Source: an uncultured Gloeocapsa sp.
GTDB lineage: Bacteria; Cyanobacteriota; Cyanobacteriia; Cyanobacteriales; Gloeocapsaceae
DNA: 12,953 nucleotides
Direction of reading: 5' to 3'
Assembly (NCBI GenBank): GCA_937930495.1
Contig: CALGKL010000077.1
Coordinates: 1-12,953 of the forward strand
Both the position numbers and the translations under genes were made by a program. The notes under the pieces were generated by a model, which was not told the DNA's origin, made no database searches, and saw nothing but the letters and a program-made list of their open reading frames with translations. Shown here one piece after another: positions 1 through 6,764 of the stretch (the stretch's first letter is position 1; each line of letters opens with the position of its first letter).

Positions 1-206
1 TAATTGGTTTACCCTTTTTAGGCTTACTCTATTGCGCTATAATTGTCGCTTTTCTGATTATGTCTCCCTTAGGACGTAACCACCCTATTCTCACCGGCGC
101 CGGTTTTACGATTGTACCCTTTGGTTTTGCCGCTTATACTTGGATTCGCGCTTCTGCTAAAGCTTATCAGAAAAAGAGTTCTCCCCATGCGGATGGCGAG
201 ATTTGA
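1..206 (+). CDS. C-terminal end of an unrecognised membrane protein (partial)
   Basis: The frame starting at base 3 is open from the window edge to a TGA at 204-206 and gives 67 residues. It reads as two hydrophobic segments, roughly residues 1-20 and 29-47, joined by a short loop (SPLGRNHP). A basic, Ser-rich tail follows (AYQKKSSPHADGEI). That is the shape of a small multi-pass inner-membrane or thylakoid protein ending on the positively charged side. I do not recognise the family. The last 19 bases run into the opposite-strand tRNA-Leu gene, so the final six residues are encoded by antisense tRNA sequence. An ATG at 60 is in frame but sits inside the first hydrophobic segment, so it is probably internal and the true start is off the window. 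The coding call rests on the open frame and the membrane-like composition only. Confidence 0.6.
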   Translation, partial: IGLPFLGLLYCAIIVAFLIMSPLGRNHPILTGAGFTIVPFGFAAYTWIRASAKAYQKKSSPHADGEI

Positions 207-268
207 ACTCGCACGACGCAAGTCACACGCCCCTCAAGCGTGCGTGTCTACCGTTCCACCACATCCGC
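188..268 (-). tRNA. tRNA-Leu (anticodon GAG)
   Basis: Read on the - strand, the 7-bp acceptor stem pairs GCGGATG with CATCCGC, followed by discriminator A (base 188). The anticodon arm is CACGC, loop TTGAGGG, then GCGTG, which gives anticodon GAG for CUC/CUU leucine codons. A class II long variable arm follows (GAC-TTGC-GTC), as expected for tRNA-Leu. The T arm is GCGAG, TTCAAAT, CTCGC. No CCA is encoded, which is usual in cyanobacteria. The gene overlaps the 3' end of the convergent partial membrane-protein gene by 19 bases and is divergent from recJ. Confidence 0.95.
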
Positions 269-279
269 TGACCTTGTCT

Positions 280-308
280 AGTCTAGCACACCCAAAAGAA
301 AAAAACAA
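280..308 (-). promoter_or_regulatory. possible promoter of tRNA-Leu
   Basis: On the - strand there is TTGTTT (308-303), a 17-base spacer, then TAGACT (285-280). The -10-like element ends 11 bases before the mature tRNA 5' end, leaving room for a short leader removed by RNase P. Both hexamers are imperfect, so this is a weak call from spacing and position. Confidence 0.3.
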
Positions 309-314
309 CTAGTT

Positions 315-2471
315 ATGTCTAAATTTGTCTGGGAATTACCACCAACAATCTCAACCACAAAAGAGTTGCTCAAGTTAGTTAAAACACATCTAACGGAATC
401 TGAAGGGGTATTTGCAGCTAAATTGTTACAGCAACGCAGAATAACCCCTGAAACCGCGGTTACTTTCCTTTCACCAGACAAATATCAACCCACCAGTGTG
501 GATGCTTTTGGACAAGAAATCAAATTAGCCATCACAAGACTAGAAAAAGCCATTAACCAATCAGAAAAAGTCACTATTTGGGGAGATTTTGACGCTGACG
601 GAGTTACCGCAACTAGTTTACTCTACTCAGGATTAGGAGAATTTTTCCCAGACAATCTCAGCTATTACATTCCCAATCGCTTAACCGAATCCCACGGATT
701 AAATAAACCAGGGATTGCTAAATTAGCGACACAAGGAATTAAATTAATCATTACTTGTGATAATGGCAGTACTAATCTAGCCGAAATTAACTACGCTAAA
801 GAATTAGGTATCGATATCATCATTACAGACCATCATAGCTTACCCGAAAATCGTCCCGAAGTGGTAGCGATACTTAATCCCCGCTATTTCGCTGAAAATC
901 ACCCTCTCTACCATCTTTCAGGAGTAGGAATAGCTTATAAACTCCTAGAAGGAGTTTACGCAGCTTGGCAACAAACTGCACCACCGGAAAACTTGTTAGA
1001 CCTAGTGGCGATCGGTTTAATCGCTGATTTAGTAGAATTAAAAGGAGATTGTCGCTATCTAGCCCAAAAAGGTTTACAGCAACTACAGCGACAAAAGAAT
1101 TGGAACACCGCCACACGTCCTGGAGTTTATTATTTACTAGAAAAATGCACAACCAATGGCGATCGCCCTGGGGATATCAGCTATGGTATTGGTCCACGTA
1201 TTAACGCTGTCAGTCGTATTTATGGAGACAGTAGTTTAATAGTAGAATTACTAACCGCCAAAGACCGTAAAAAATGTGAAAAATTAGCCCATCAGGTAGA
1301 ATTAGCCAACACTAGACGCAAAGAATTAGAAAAAAATACCCTTAGACAAGTTCAAACCAAAGCAAAAGCTATAGACTTATCCACCACTCCTGTGTTAGTT
1401 TTAGCTGAGCAAGGATGGCAAGTAGGAATATTAGGGTTAATCGCTAATACCATCGCTAGAGAATATAATCGCCCCACTATCTTATTAAGTATAGAAGGTA
1501 AAATAGCCAGAGGTTCAGCCTGTTCTCCTCACAATCTAGATTTATACGAATTAATTAAATCCCAAACTCAGTTTTTATCTAGTTTTGGTGGACATCCCTA
1601 CGCCGCTGGATTAAGTTTACCAGTGGAAAATCTGACTTTATTTACAACAGCAATTAATCAAGTTGCTAGAAGCAAGATAACTAATTTAAACCTTCAACCA
1701 ATTCTTTCTCTAGATTTAGTTGTTACCGTCAAAGATTTAGGAAAAAATCTCTTTAAAGAGTTAAAATTATTAGAACCCTATAGTATGGGTAACCCCAAGC
1801 CACAATTACTGATTAAAAACTGTCTTTTTACCGAAATTAAAAGCAGCAATATTAGAGATAGCAGTAGCCAAAAAATCCGCTATCAGAAAACCACTTTTTT
1901 ACTGCAAGATCAATCAACTAACCAAGGATTTCCAGGGGTTTGGTGGGGACATTCCGCTTCCGAATTACCTACAGATATTCCTTGCGATGTGGTTGTAGAA
2001 TTAGATTGCAACCTATCCCAACAACAATACGAAGTTAGATTAATCGATTGGCAAATAGCCCAAGAAAACAACTATTATCAACGTTCAAATCCATTAAATC
2101 ATTCTCAGCAAACTCCACCATATCCTAATAATTGGAACCCTAACCAGGCTAGAGATATTTGGTATCAACTAATTGGGATCGCCAAATATCTCCTACGTAC
2201 AGGTCAAAGCGTCACTTCTGAAAAATTACAAACAAAACTTCAAATAAGCGATCGCTCCTTAAGCATTGGTTTAGAAACCCTGACTTATTTAGGATATACT
2301 ATCACCAATCTTGAACAAAAATTGTGCGTTAACAGCTATCAACCACCTTTGGTTGTTCCCCAGGAAAATATTGATTTTTTTCTAGAGATTCTCAACGAAG
2401 AATTATTTCAAAAACGATACCATCAACTAACCAGTTATTGTTTTTCCCCTGGTAAAATTGAGTCGCCATAA
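315..2471 (+). CDS. recJ: single-stranded-DNA-specific exonuclease RecJ
   Basis: This is the 5'-3' single-strand DNA exonuclease of recombination and mismatch/base-excision repair, acting in the cytoplasm. The 718-residue product carries the DHH phosphoesterase motifs in order: DFDADG at 91-96, TCDNGS at 147-152, TDHHSLPE at 171-178 with the namesake DHH at 172-174, and GIGPRINAVSR at 291-301. The DHHA1 domain follows with its GGH signature at 425-427 (FGGHPYAAG). These give the Mn-binding Asp/His set expected of an active enzyme. An OB-like part follows at about 460-580. Residues about 611-675 then resemble a winged helix (repeated helical segments and TSEKLQTKLQISDRSLSIGLE), making the protein longer than the E. 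coli enzyme of roughly 580 residues. ATG at 315 is the first in-frame start after the divergent tRNA gene; no clear Shine-Dalgarno precedes it. Two HIP1 sites (1159 and 2248) lie inside the gene. Confidence 0.95.
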   Translation: MSKFVWELPPTISTTKELLKLVKTHLTESEGVFAAKLLQQRRITPETAVTFLSPDKYQPTSVDAFGQEIKLAITRLEKAINQSEKVTIWGDFDADGVTATSLLYSGLGEFFPDNLSYYIPNRLTESHGLNKPGIAKLATQGIKLIITCDNGSTNLAEINYAKELGIDIIITDHHSLPENRPEVVAILNPRYFAENHPLYHLSGVGIAYKLLEGVYAAWQQTAPPENLLDLVAIGLIADLVELKGDCRYLAQKGLQQLQRQKNWNTATRPGVYYLLEKCTTNGDRPGDISYGIGPRINAVSRIYGDSSLIVELLTAKDRKKCEKLAHQVELANTRRKELEKNTLRQVQTKAKAIDLSTTPVLVLAEQGWQVGILGLIANTIAREYNRPTILLSIEGKIARGSACSPHNLDLYELIKSQTQFLSSFGGHPYAAGLSLPVENLTLFTTAINQVARSKITNLNLQPILSLDLVVTVKDLGKNLFKELKLLEPYSMGNPKPQLLIKNCLFTEIKSSNIRDSSSQKIRYQKTTFLLQDQSTNQGFPGVWWGHSASELPTDIPCDVVVELDCNLSQQQYEVRLIDWQIAQENNYYQRSNPLNHSQQTPPYPNNWNPNQARDIWYQLIGIAKYLLRTGQSVTSEKLQTKLQISDRSLSIGLETLTYLGYTITNLEQKLCVNSYQPPLVVPQENIDFFLEILNEELFQKRYHQLTSYCFSPGKIESP

Positions 2472-2555
2472 CATTACTAACAGGTTGAGATCAAGAAATA
2501 ACCTTTGAGACGAAAGTTGTGTCTATTGACAATAAGTTTTTAAACTTGAGAGCGA

Positions 2556-2708
2556 CTAGATTACCCGAGGATTAGCTAAAGGACCAATTAATCCTAATTC
2601 AGGAGGTAAAATGGAAGAATCGGGGATAAAACAGGAGTTACTCTCTCTAACTTCATCCGTGACTAGTTTAGCCGCTTTTACTCTACCATGGAGAGTGAAA
2701 AGGATTTC
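2556..2708 (-). pseudogene. possible decayed small gene (3' remnant, no start codon)
   Basis: On the - strand a 50-codon frame runs from just after a TGA (2711-2709) to a TAG (2558-2556) with no usable start. Its product has protein-like composition, with a basic/acidic helix (VKAAKLVTDEVRESN) then a Pro/Gly-rich end (PDSSILPPELGLIGPLANP). An ATG at 2737-2735 opens a +1-shifted frame that would read MFFRIATTSEKSFSLSMVE. One frameshift near 2685 would join the two into a protein of about 60 residues. I infer a remnant of a small gene between recJ and the exported protein gene. I do not recognise the family. It competes with the + strand ORF at 2611-2730, and both may be non-coding. Confidence 0.3.
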
Positions 2709-2730
2709 TCAGAAGTCGTGGCAATTCTGA
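2611..2730 (+). CDS. small ORF with a good Shine-Dalgarno, doubtful
   Basis: A 39-codon ORF begins at ATG 2611, with AGGAGGT at 2601-2607 placed at a suitable distance for a ribosome binding site. That is stronger than the site of any other gene here. The product (MEESGIKQELLSLTSSVTSL, then a Trp- and Lys/Arg-containing tail) resembles no family known to me. The AGGAGG also encodes Pro-Pro in the competing - strand frame, so the apparent ribosome site could be an accident. Confidence 0.2.
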   Translation: MEESGIKQELLSLTSSVTSLAAFTLPWRVKRISQKSWQF

Positions 2731-2758
2731 AAAACATACTCAATTCTACCTAATATAG
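2727..2758 (+). promoter_or_regulatory. weak promoter candidate for the exported YbaY/META protein
   Basis: CTGAAA (2727-2732) is followed after 18 bases by TAATAT (2751-2756), which overlaps TATAGT (2753-2758). The start codon is at 2776, so the leader would be only about 12 bases. The 304-base gap 2472-2775 holds no other clear regulatory site. A short palindrome AAGTTTTTAAACTT near 2534 has no T-tract and is not convincing as the recJ terminator. Confidence 0.25.
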
Positions 2759-2775
2759 TTATAACTTACTTAAAT

Positions 2776-3819
2776 ATGAAAGCTCAATTTGGTTTATTAA
2801 TTAAGACTTTAGCTTGGACAAGTATGGGACTAGTTATCCTAGTTTCCCCTAATTATGCTCAAACTCAAGAGCAAAATCTAGCTACCTGTAAGGGAAGTGG
2901 TAATCTTGTTAGTATAGTCAAAAAAACAGACGAAATAACTATTAGAGCGGTTAATCAGAAAGATAACATAACTTGGTTAAATACAGCAGCTCAAACAGAA
3001 TCATCAGATACAGGCATAAATTATTCTAATATTAGGGGAGAACAAACAGTCAATCTATTTATCCCTTGTTCTAACCAAGAATTTTGTGAGATCACTATCG
3101 GTGACCAACCAACGGAATTAGGACAATTAATAACCGAAAATATGACAGAAACAATAATCTGCGGCACAATTACCTATCGAGAAAGAATAGCTTTACCCCC
3201 TGGTGCAGTCATTCAGGTCAAATTATTAGACGTTTCTCGTCAAGACGTAGCAGCAGTAGAAATAGCGAGTCAAACCATAACCACTACGGGTGAACAAGTA
3301 CCTATTGCCTTTGCATTGATTTATGATCCTGCTCAAATTCAAGAACAAAGTACTTATGTAGTGCGAGCTGAAATCTATCTTGATGAACAACTCAGCTTTA
3401 CTACTACCCAAATGTATCCCGTACTCACCAAAGGACACGGTAACCAGGTTAATCTAATTTTAAATAAAGTAGCATCTTCTCCTCAGCAATTGAGTGGTAG
3501 TAAATGGTTACTAGAAGATTTAGCAGGTACAGGAGTGGTAGATAACGTACAAACCACCATCGAATTCGGTGTGGATAATCGTCTCGGTGGTAATGGGGGA
3601 TGTAACCGCTATTTTACCGGTTATCAACTCGATGGTAGTAATTTTACCGTAGGTCTGATTGGTTCTACCCAAATGATATGTCCACCCGCGGTGATGAATC
3701 AGGAACAGAAATTCTTCCAAGCTTTAGAAAAAGCTTCTAATCTCCGTATAGAGGGACCCTATCTATTTATAGACATAGAAGGGTCTGATTTACCTCTAAA
3801 ATTTACCAGATTAGACTAA
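2776..3819 (+). CDS. exported protein with YbaY-like and META (HslJ-like) domains
   Basis: The 347-residue protein begins with a Sec signal peptide: a Lys-containing N-end, a hydrophobic core at about 7-25, and a likely signal peptidase I site after NYA (residue 28). Residues about 34-130 form a beta-rich, uncharacterised part with cysteines at 38, 98, 104 and 129. Residues about 129-232 match the YbaY lipoprotein-type fold (TITYRERIALPPGAVIQVKL, later YVVRAEIYLDEQLSFTT). Residues about 238-345 are a META domain, with the signature GGNGGCNRYFTGY at 271-283 and STQMICPP at 297-304; Cys276 and Cys302 could pair. META domains occur in E. coli HslJ, linked to novobiocin and heat responses, but the biochemical role is not established, so I give none here. 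Location is probably periplasm or outer surface; there is no lipobox. The stop abuts the convergent ugd stop with zero spacing. Confidence 0.85.
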   Translation: MKAQFGLLIKTLAWTSMGLVILVSPNYAQTQEQNLATCKGSGNLVSIVKKTDEITIRAVNQKDNITWLNTAAQTESSDTGINYSNIRGEQTVNLFIPCSNQEFCEITIGDQPTELGQLITENMTETIICGTITYRERIALPPGAVIQVKLLDVSRQDVAAVEIASQTITTTGEQVPIAFALIYDPAQIQEQSTYVVRAEIYLDEQLSFTTTQMYPVLTKGHGNQVNLILNKVASSPQQLSGSKWLLEDLAGTGVVDNVQTTIEFGVDNRLGGNGGCNRYFTGYQLDGSNFTVGLIGSTQMICPPAVMNQEQKFFQALEKASNLRIEGPYLFIDIEGSDLPLKFTRLD

Positions 3820-5202
3820 TTATCGACCTATACCCACGTAGTTAAAGCCAGCAGCTTCGATTTTTCCTTTATCTAAGAAATTCCGACCGTCGATAATCAG
3901 CAAATTGTGCATTACTTTAGCTATTTTTCCATAGTCCAACTGGTTGAATTCTTGCCAATCGGTAACTAAAACCAAAGCATCACAACCATCGGCTAACATT
4001 TCTACGTTACTTTCATTGATCACATCGGATAAACCATGACTTAATCCCGATTGGGAGACAATCGGATCGTAGGCTTTGACTTTTGCTCCTAAACGGTTGA
4101 GCTCGGCGATAATATTTAAGGAGGGAGCATCACGCATATCATCGGTATCGGGTTTAAAGGTTAAACCTAATAGACCGATAGTTTTACCCTTGAGGATTTT
4201 TAATTCTTTTTGTAACTTTTCAATGACAATTAAACGTTGCTGTTGGTTGACCTTAACCGCTGCGTTGAGCAATTGTGTATCATATCCATAATCTCTAGCC
4301 GTATGAATCAAAGCAGAAACATCCTTGGGAAAACAAGAGCCACCCCAACCAATACCCGCTTGTAAGAATTTTGAACCAATCCGAGAATCTAAACCAATAC
4401 CTTTAGCTACTTGAGTAACATCAGCCCCAACGCGATCGCAAATATTGGCTATCTCATTGATAAAACTAATTTTGGTCGCCAGAAAAGCGTTAGCTGCGTA
4501 TTTAATCATTTCCGCTGAACTCAAATCAGTAATCACTACAGGTACAGCAGGTGCATTGACATCAGCAGCGAATCGACGCTCAACGATAGGCTGATACAAT
4601 TCAACCATCATGGCGATCGCCTTATCACTATTACTCCCTAAAACAATGCGATCGGGGTTAAAGGTATCATACACCGCTGATCCTTCCCGCAAAAACTCTG
4701 GATTACTCACCACATCAAATTCAGGGAGCTTCTCCGTTACCTTGAGGTTACCACCACTACTATCTATAACTTTCTGATGTTCTTGGAATCCTTCCAGAAC
4801 AACCATTCTCACCCAATCACCCGAACCGATAGGAACAGTGGATTTATTAACGATTACCTTATAACCACTATTAAGATAGGTTCCGATCCCTCGTGCTACA
4901 GCTTCTACATAACGAGTATCACTTTCACCCGTAGGTAAAGCAGGAGTTCCCACCGCGATAAAGAGAATGTCTCCATGTTCTACACCTGCTTGCAAATCGG
5001 TGGTAAATTGTAACTTACCCGATGCTGAGGTAGATTGCATTAATTCTGAGAGTCCAGGTTCATAAATCGGGGATTGTCCCGACTTCATCAGTTTCACTTT
5101 TTCCTCATTGTTATCGACACAAATTACATCATGTCCAATCTGAGCTAAACAAACTCCCGTTACCAAACCTACATAACCAGTTCCAATTACACAGACACGC
5201 AT
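3820..5202 (-). CDS. ugd: UDP-glucose 6-dehydrogenase
   Basis: It oxidises UDP-glucose to UDP-glucuronate with two NAD+ in the cytosol. The 460-residue product has the N-terminal Rossmann motif GTGYVGLVTG at 7-16 with Asp30 after the second strand. It also has the AVGTP segment at 83-87, NPEFLREGSA at 167-176 and the catalytic loop GIGWGGSCFPKD at 283-294, with nucleophile Cys290. The C-terminal UDP-binding domain carries GLTFKPDTDDMRDAPS at 346-361. Length is typical of bacterial UGDs. It is the last gene of the - strand block, 20 bases behind the UDP-glucuronate decarboxylase gene, so substrate and consumer enzymes are very likely co-transcribed. An AGGA lies about 11 bases before the ATG. 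The alternative symbols udg or tuaD are used for the same family. Confidence 0.96.
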   Translation of the reverse strand: MRVCVIGTGYVGLVTGVCLAQIGHDVICVDNNEEKVKLMKSGQSPIYEPGLSELMQSTSASGKLQFTTDLQAGVEHGDILFIAVGTPALPTGESDTRYVEAVARGIGTYLNSGYKVIVNKSTVPIGSGDWVRMVVLEGFQEHQKVIDSSGGNLKVTEKLPEFDVVSNPEFLREGSAVYDTFNPDRIVLGSNSDKAIAMMVELYQPIVERRFAADVNAPAVPVVITDLSSAEMIKYAANAFLATKISFINEIANICDRVGADVTQVAKGIGLDSRIGSKFLQAGIGWGGSCFPKDVSALIHTARDYGYDTQLLNAAVKVNQQQRLIVIEKLQKELKILKGKTIGLLGLTFKPDTDDMRDAPSLNIIAELNRLGAKVKAYDPIVSQSGLSHGLSDVINESNVEMLADGCDALVLVTDWQEFNQLDYGKIAKVMHNLLIIDGRNFLDKGKIEAAGFNYVGIGR

Positions 5203-5222
5203 AACTTTCTTTTCCTGTATAG

Positions 5223-6158
5223 TTAATTACCCGCTTCTAAACGTTCACGAAAATCCTTGATGGTAAATTTTAAGCCTTCCTGTAGAGGAATCGTTGGTGA
5301 CCAATCTAGATATTGTTTAGCTTTAGTAATATCTGGTTGTCGACGACGAGGATCATCTTGAGGTAACGGTTTAAAGACTAAATCTAAGCCAGGGTTAACC
5401 AGATCTTGAATAGTTTTGGCTAATTCTAAAATAGTATATTCTCCCGGATTACCGAGATTAACAGGTCCAATATAATCACTATTCATCAATTTTTGCAAGC
5501 CATCCACCAAATCAGACACATAACAAAAACTCCGGGTTTGAGAACCATCTCCATAAACGGTTAGTGGATTTCCTTGTAAAGCTTGCACCACAAAATTACT
5601 CACTACACGTCCATCATTAAACAACATTCTCGGACCATAGGTATTAAAGATACGCGCTACCCGAATATCTACTTTATTATCACGATGATAATCAAAAGCA
5701 AGAGTTTCCGCTACTCGTTTACCTTCGTCATAACAACTTCTCAAACCAATACAATTGACATTCCCCCGATATTCCTCAGGTTGGGGATGAACTTCGGGAT
5801 CCCCATATACTTCTGAGGTAGATGCTAGTAAAAATCTCGCTTTAACCCGTTTAGCTAGTCCTAACATATTGAGAGTCCCTATGACATTGGTTTTAATCGT
5901 CTTGACCGGGTTATATTGGTAATGTACAGGAGAAGCAGGACAAGCTAAATGATAGATTTGGTCAACCTCCAAACGAATAGGTTCGGTTATATCGTGTCTG
6001 ATTAGGTCCAATCTCGGATTACCTAACCATTTAACAATATTGCGTTTATGACCTGTATAAAAGTTGTCCAAACAAATGACATCATGACCTTCTGACATCA
6101 AACAATCGATTAAATGAGAGCCGATAAATCCAGCTCCACCTGTGACTAAGATTCTCAT
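5223..6158 (-). CDS. uxs: UDP-glucuronate decarboxylase (UDP-xylose synthase)
   Basis: It is an extended short-chain dehydrogenase that oxidises, decarboxylates and re-reduces UDP-glucuronate to UDP-xylose with bound NAD+. In its 311 residues the Rossmann motif GGAGFIGSH spans 7-15. The phosphate/sugar loop [16 protein letters not shown] (69-84) is diagnostic of UXS rather than of GalE or dTDP-glucose dehydratase. The catalytic set is Thr114 and Glu116 in STSEVYGDP, with the YxxxK pair Tyr143/Lys147 in [18 protein letters not shown] lies at 169-178 and [18 protein letters not shown] at 203-220. It sits directly upstream of ugd, giving a two-step route from UDP-glucose to UDP-xylose, presumably for extracellular polysaccharide. 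No glycosyltransferase is in the window to name the polymer. No Shine-Dalgarno is evident before the ATG, and a 57-base gap separates it from the upstream gene. Confidence 0.95.
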   Translation of the reverse strand: MRILVTGGAGFIGSHLIDCLMSEGHDVICLDNFYTGHKRNIVKWLGNPRLDLIRHDITEPIRLEVDQIYHLACPASPVHYQYNPVKTIKTNVIGTLNMLGLAKRVKARFLLASTSEVYGDPEVHPQPEEYRGNVNCIGLRSCYDEGKRVAETLAFDYHRDNKVDIRVARIFNTYGPRMLFNDGRVVSNFVVQALQGNPLTVYGDGSQTRSFCYVSDLVDGLQKLMNSDYIGPVNLGNPGEYTILELAKTIQDLVNPGLDLVFKPLPQDDPRRRQPDITKAKQYLDWSPTIPLQEGLKFTIKDFRERLEAGN

Positions 6159-6215
6159 CTAGGTTATCTTGACTAAACTTAATGGTAATCTTAGCCGATT
6201 GTCACTCAATTTGAT

Positions 6216-6764
6216 TTAATAATTGAGGCTAATTTCTGTACAAACCCCATTGAGTTGTTGATCCCAAGAATCTCTAGGTAAACTTGGTAAATAGGCAAAA
6301 GCAAAGATAATGCCGATCGCCGTTATTTTTGACCATTGGGGTTGTTGCAACATTCGATCGTAAAAACCACCCCCATAACCCAAACGGTAACCTTGAAGAT
6401 CACAAGCTACAGCCGGGACCAGGATTAAATCTACGGCCGCAGCAGAAACCCTCGGCGCATCCACAGCCGGTTCAGCAATACCATAACTCCCGGTAATTAA
6501 CCGTTCTGTAGGTTTCCAGTAATGCCAATGGAGGGATTCACCTACACAACGGGGAAACCCCCAAGTTTTTTGGCTAAATAAAGGACTTAAATCCGGTTCT
6601 TGGTTAATACTAAAATACCCTAGAATGGTTTCGGCTCGTTGAAACAGGGAAGAGTTTTGTAGATTCTCGCAGAGGCGATCGCTGTAATCACGCCATAATT
6701 TTGGCTCAAGCGATCGCCTCTGTTGTAATAATTGTTGACGTAACCTAGCCTTAGTCTGTTTCAT
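6216..6764 (-). CDS. 5-formyltetrahydrofolate cyclo-ligase (MTHFS)
   Basis: It catalyses ATP-dependent conversion of 5-formyl-THF to 5,10-methenyl-THF, salvaging the stored folate into the one-carbon pool. The 182-residue length is normal. The N-terminus is basic ([16 protein letters not shown]), as in the family for substrate phosphate contacts. The ATP-binding signature [15 protein letters not shown] is at 125-139. The middle part contains [11 protein letters not shown] at 112-122, as in other members. Its ATG overlaps the crtH stop as ATGA, so translation is probably coupled to crtH. Codons 15-32 contain a 14-bp inverted repeat built on two HIP1 sites (see separate entry). A short stem CTCAATT/AATTGAG straddles the stop codon but has no T-tract. 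Confidence 0.93.
   Translation of the reverse strand: MKQTKARLRQQLLQQRRSLEPKLWRDYSDRLCENLQNSSLFQRAETILGYFSINQEPDLSPLFSQKTWGFPRCVGESLHWHYWKPTERLITGSYGIAEPAVDAPRVSAAAVDLILVPAVACDLQGYRLGYGGGFYDRMLQQPQWSKITAIGIIFAFAYLPSLPRDSWDQQLNGVCTEISLNY
6670..6722. repeat. 14-bp inverted repeat formed by two HIP1 sites
   Basis: CAGAGGCGATCGCT (6670-6683) and its exact reverse complement AGCGATCGCCTCTG (6709-6722) are separated by 25 bases. Each arm contains the cyanobacterial palindrome GCGATCGC, and identity extends several bases beyond it on the outer side. The repeat lies within the 5' part of the cyclo-ligase coding region and could form a strong hairpin in its mRNA. Confidence 0.85.

Noticed and set aside
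112..312. 66-codon + strand ORF across the tRNA-Leu gene
   Set aside because: It lies over the antisense of a clear tRNA and in a different frame from the better-supported partial membrane protein.
4076..4291. 71-codon + strand ORF inside ugd
   Set aside because: It is antisense to conserved UGD sequence (GLTFKPDTDD region) and is a shadow.
6205..6227. Stem CTCAATT/AATTGAG around the cyclo-ligase stop as a terminator
   Set aside because: It has a 9-base loop, an AT-rich stem and no T-tract on the - strand.
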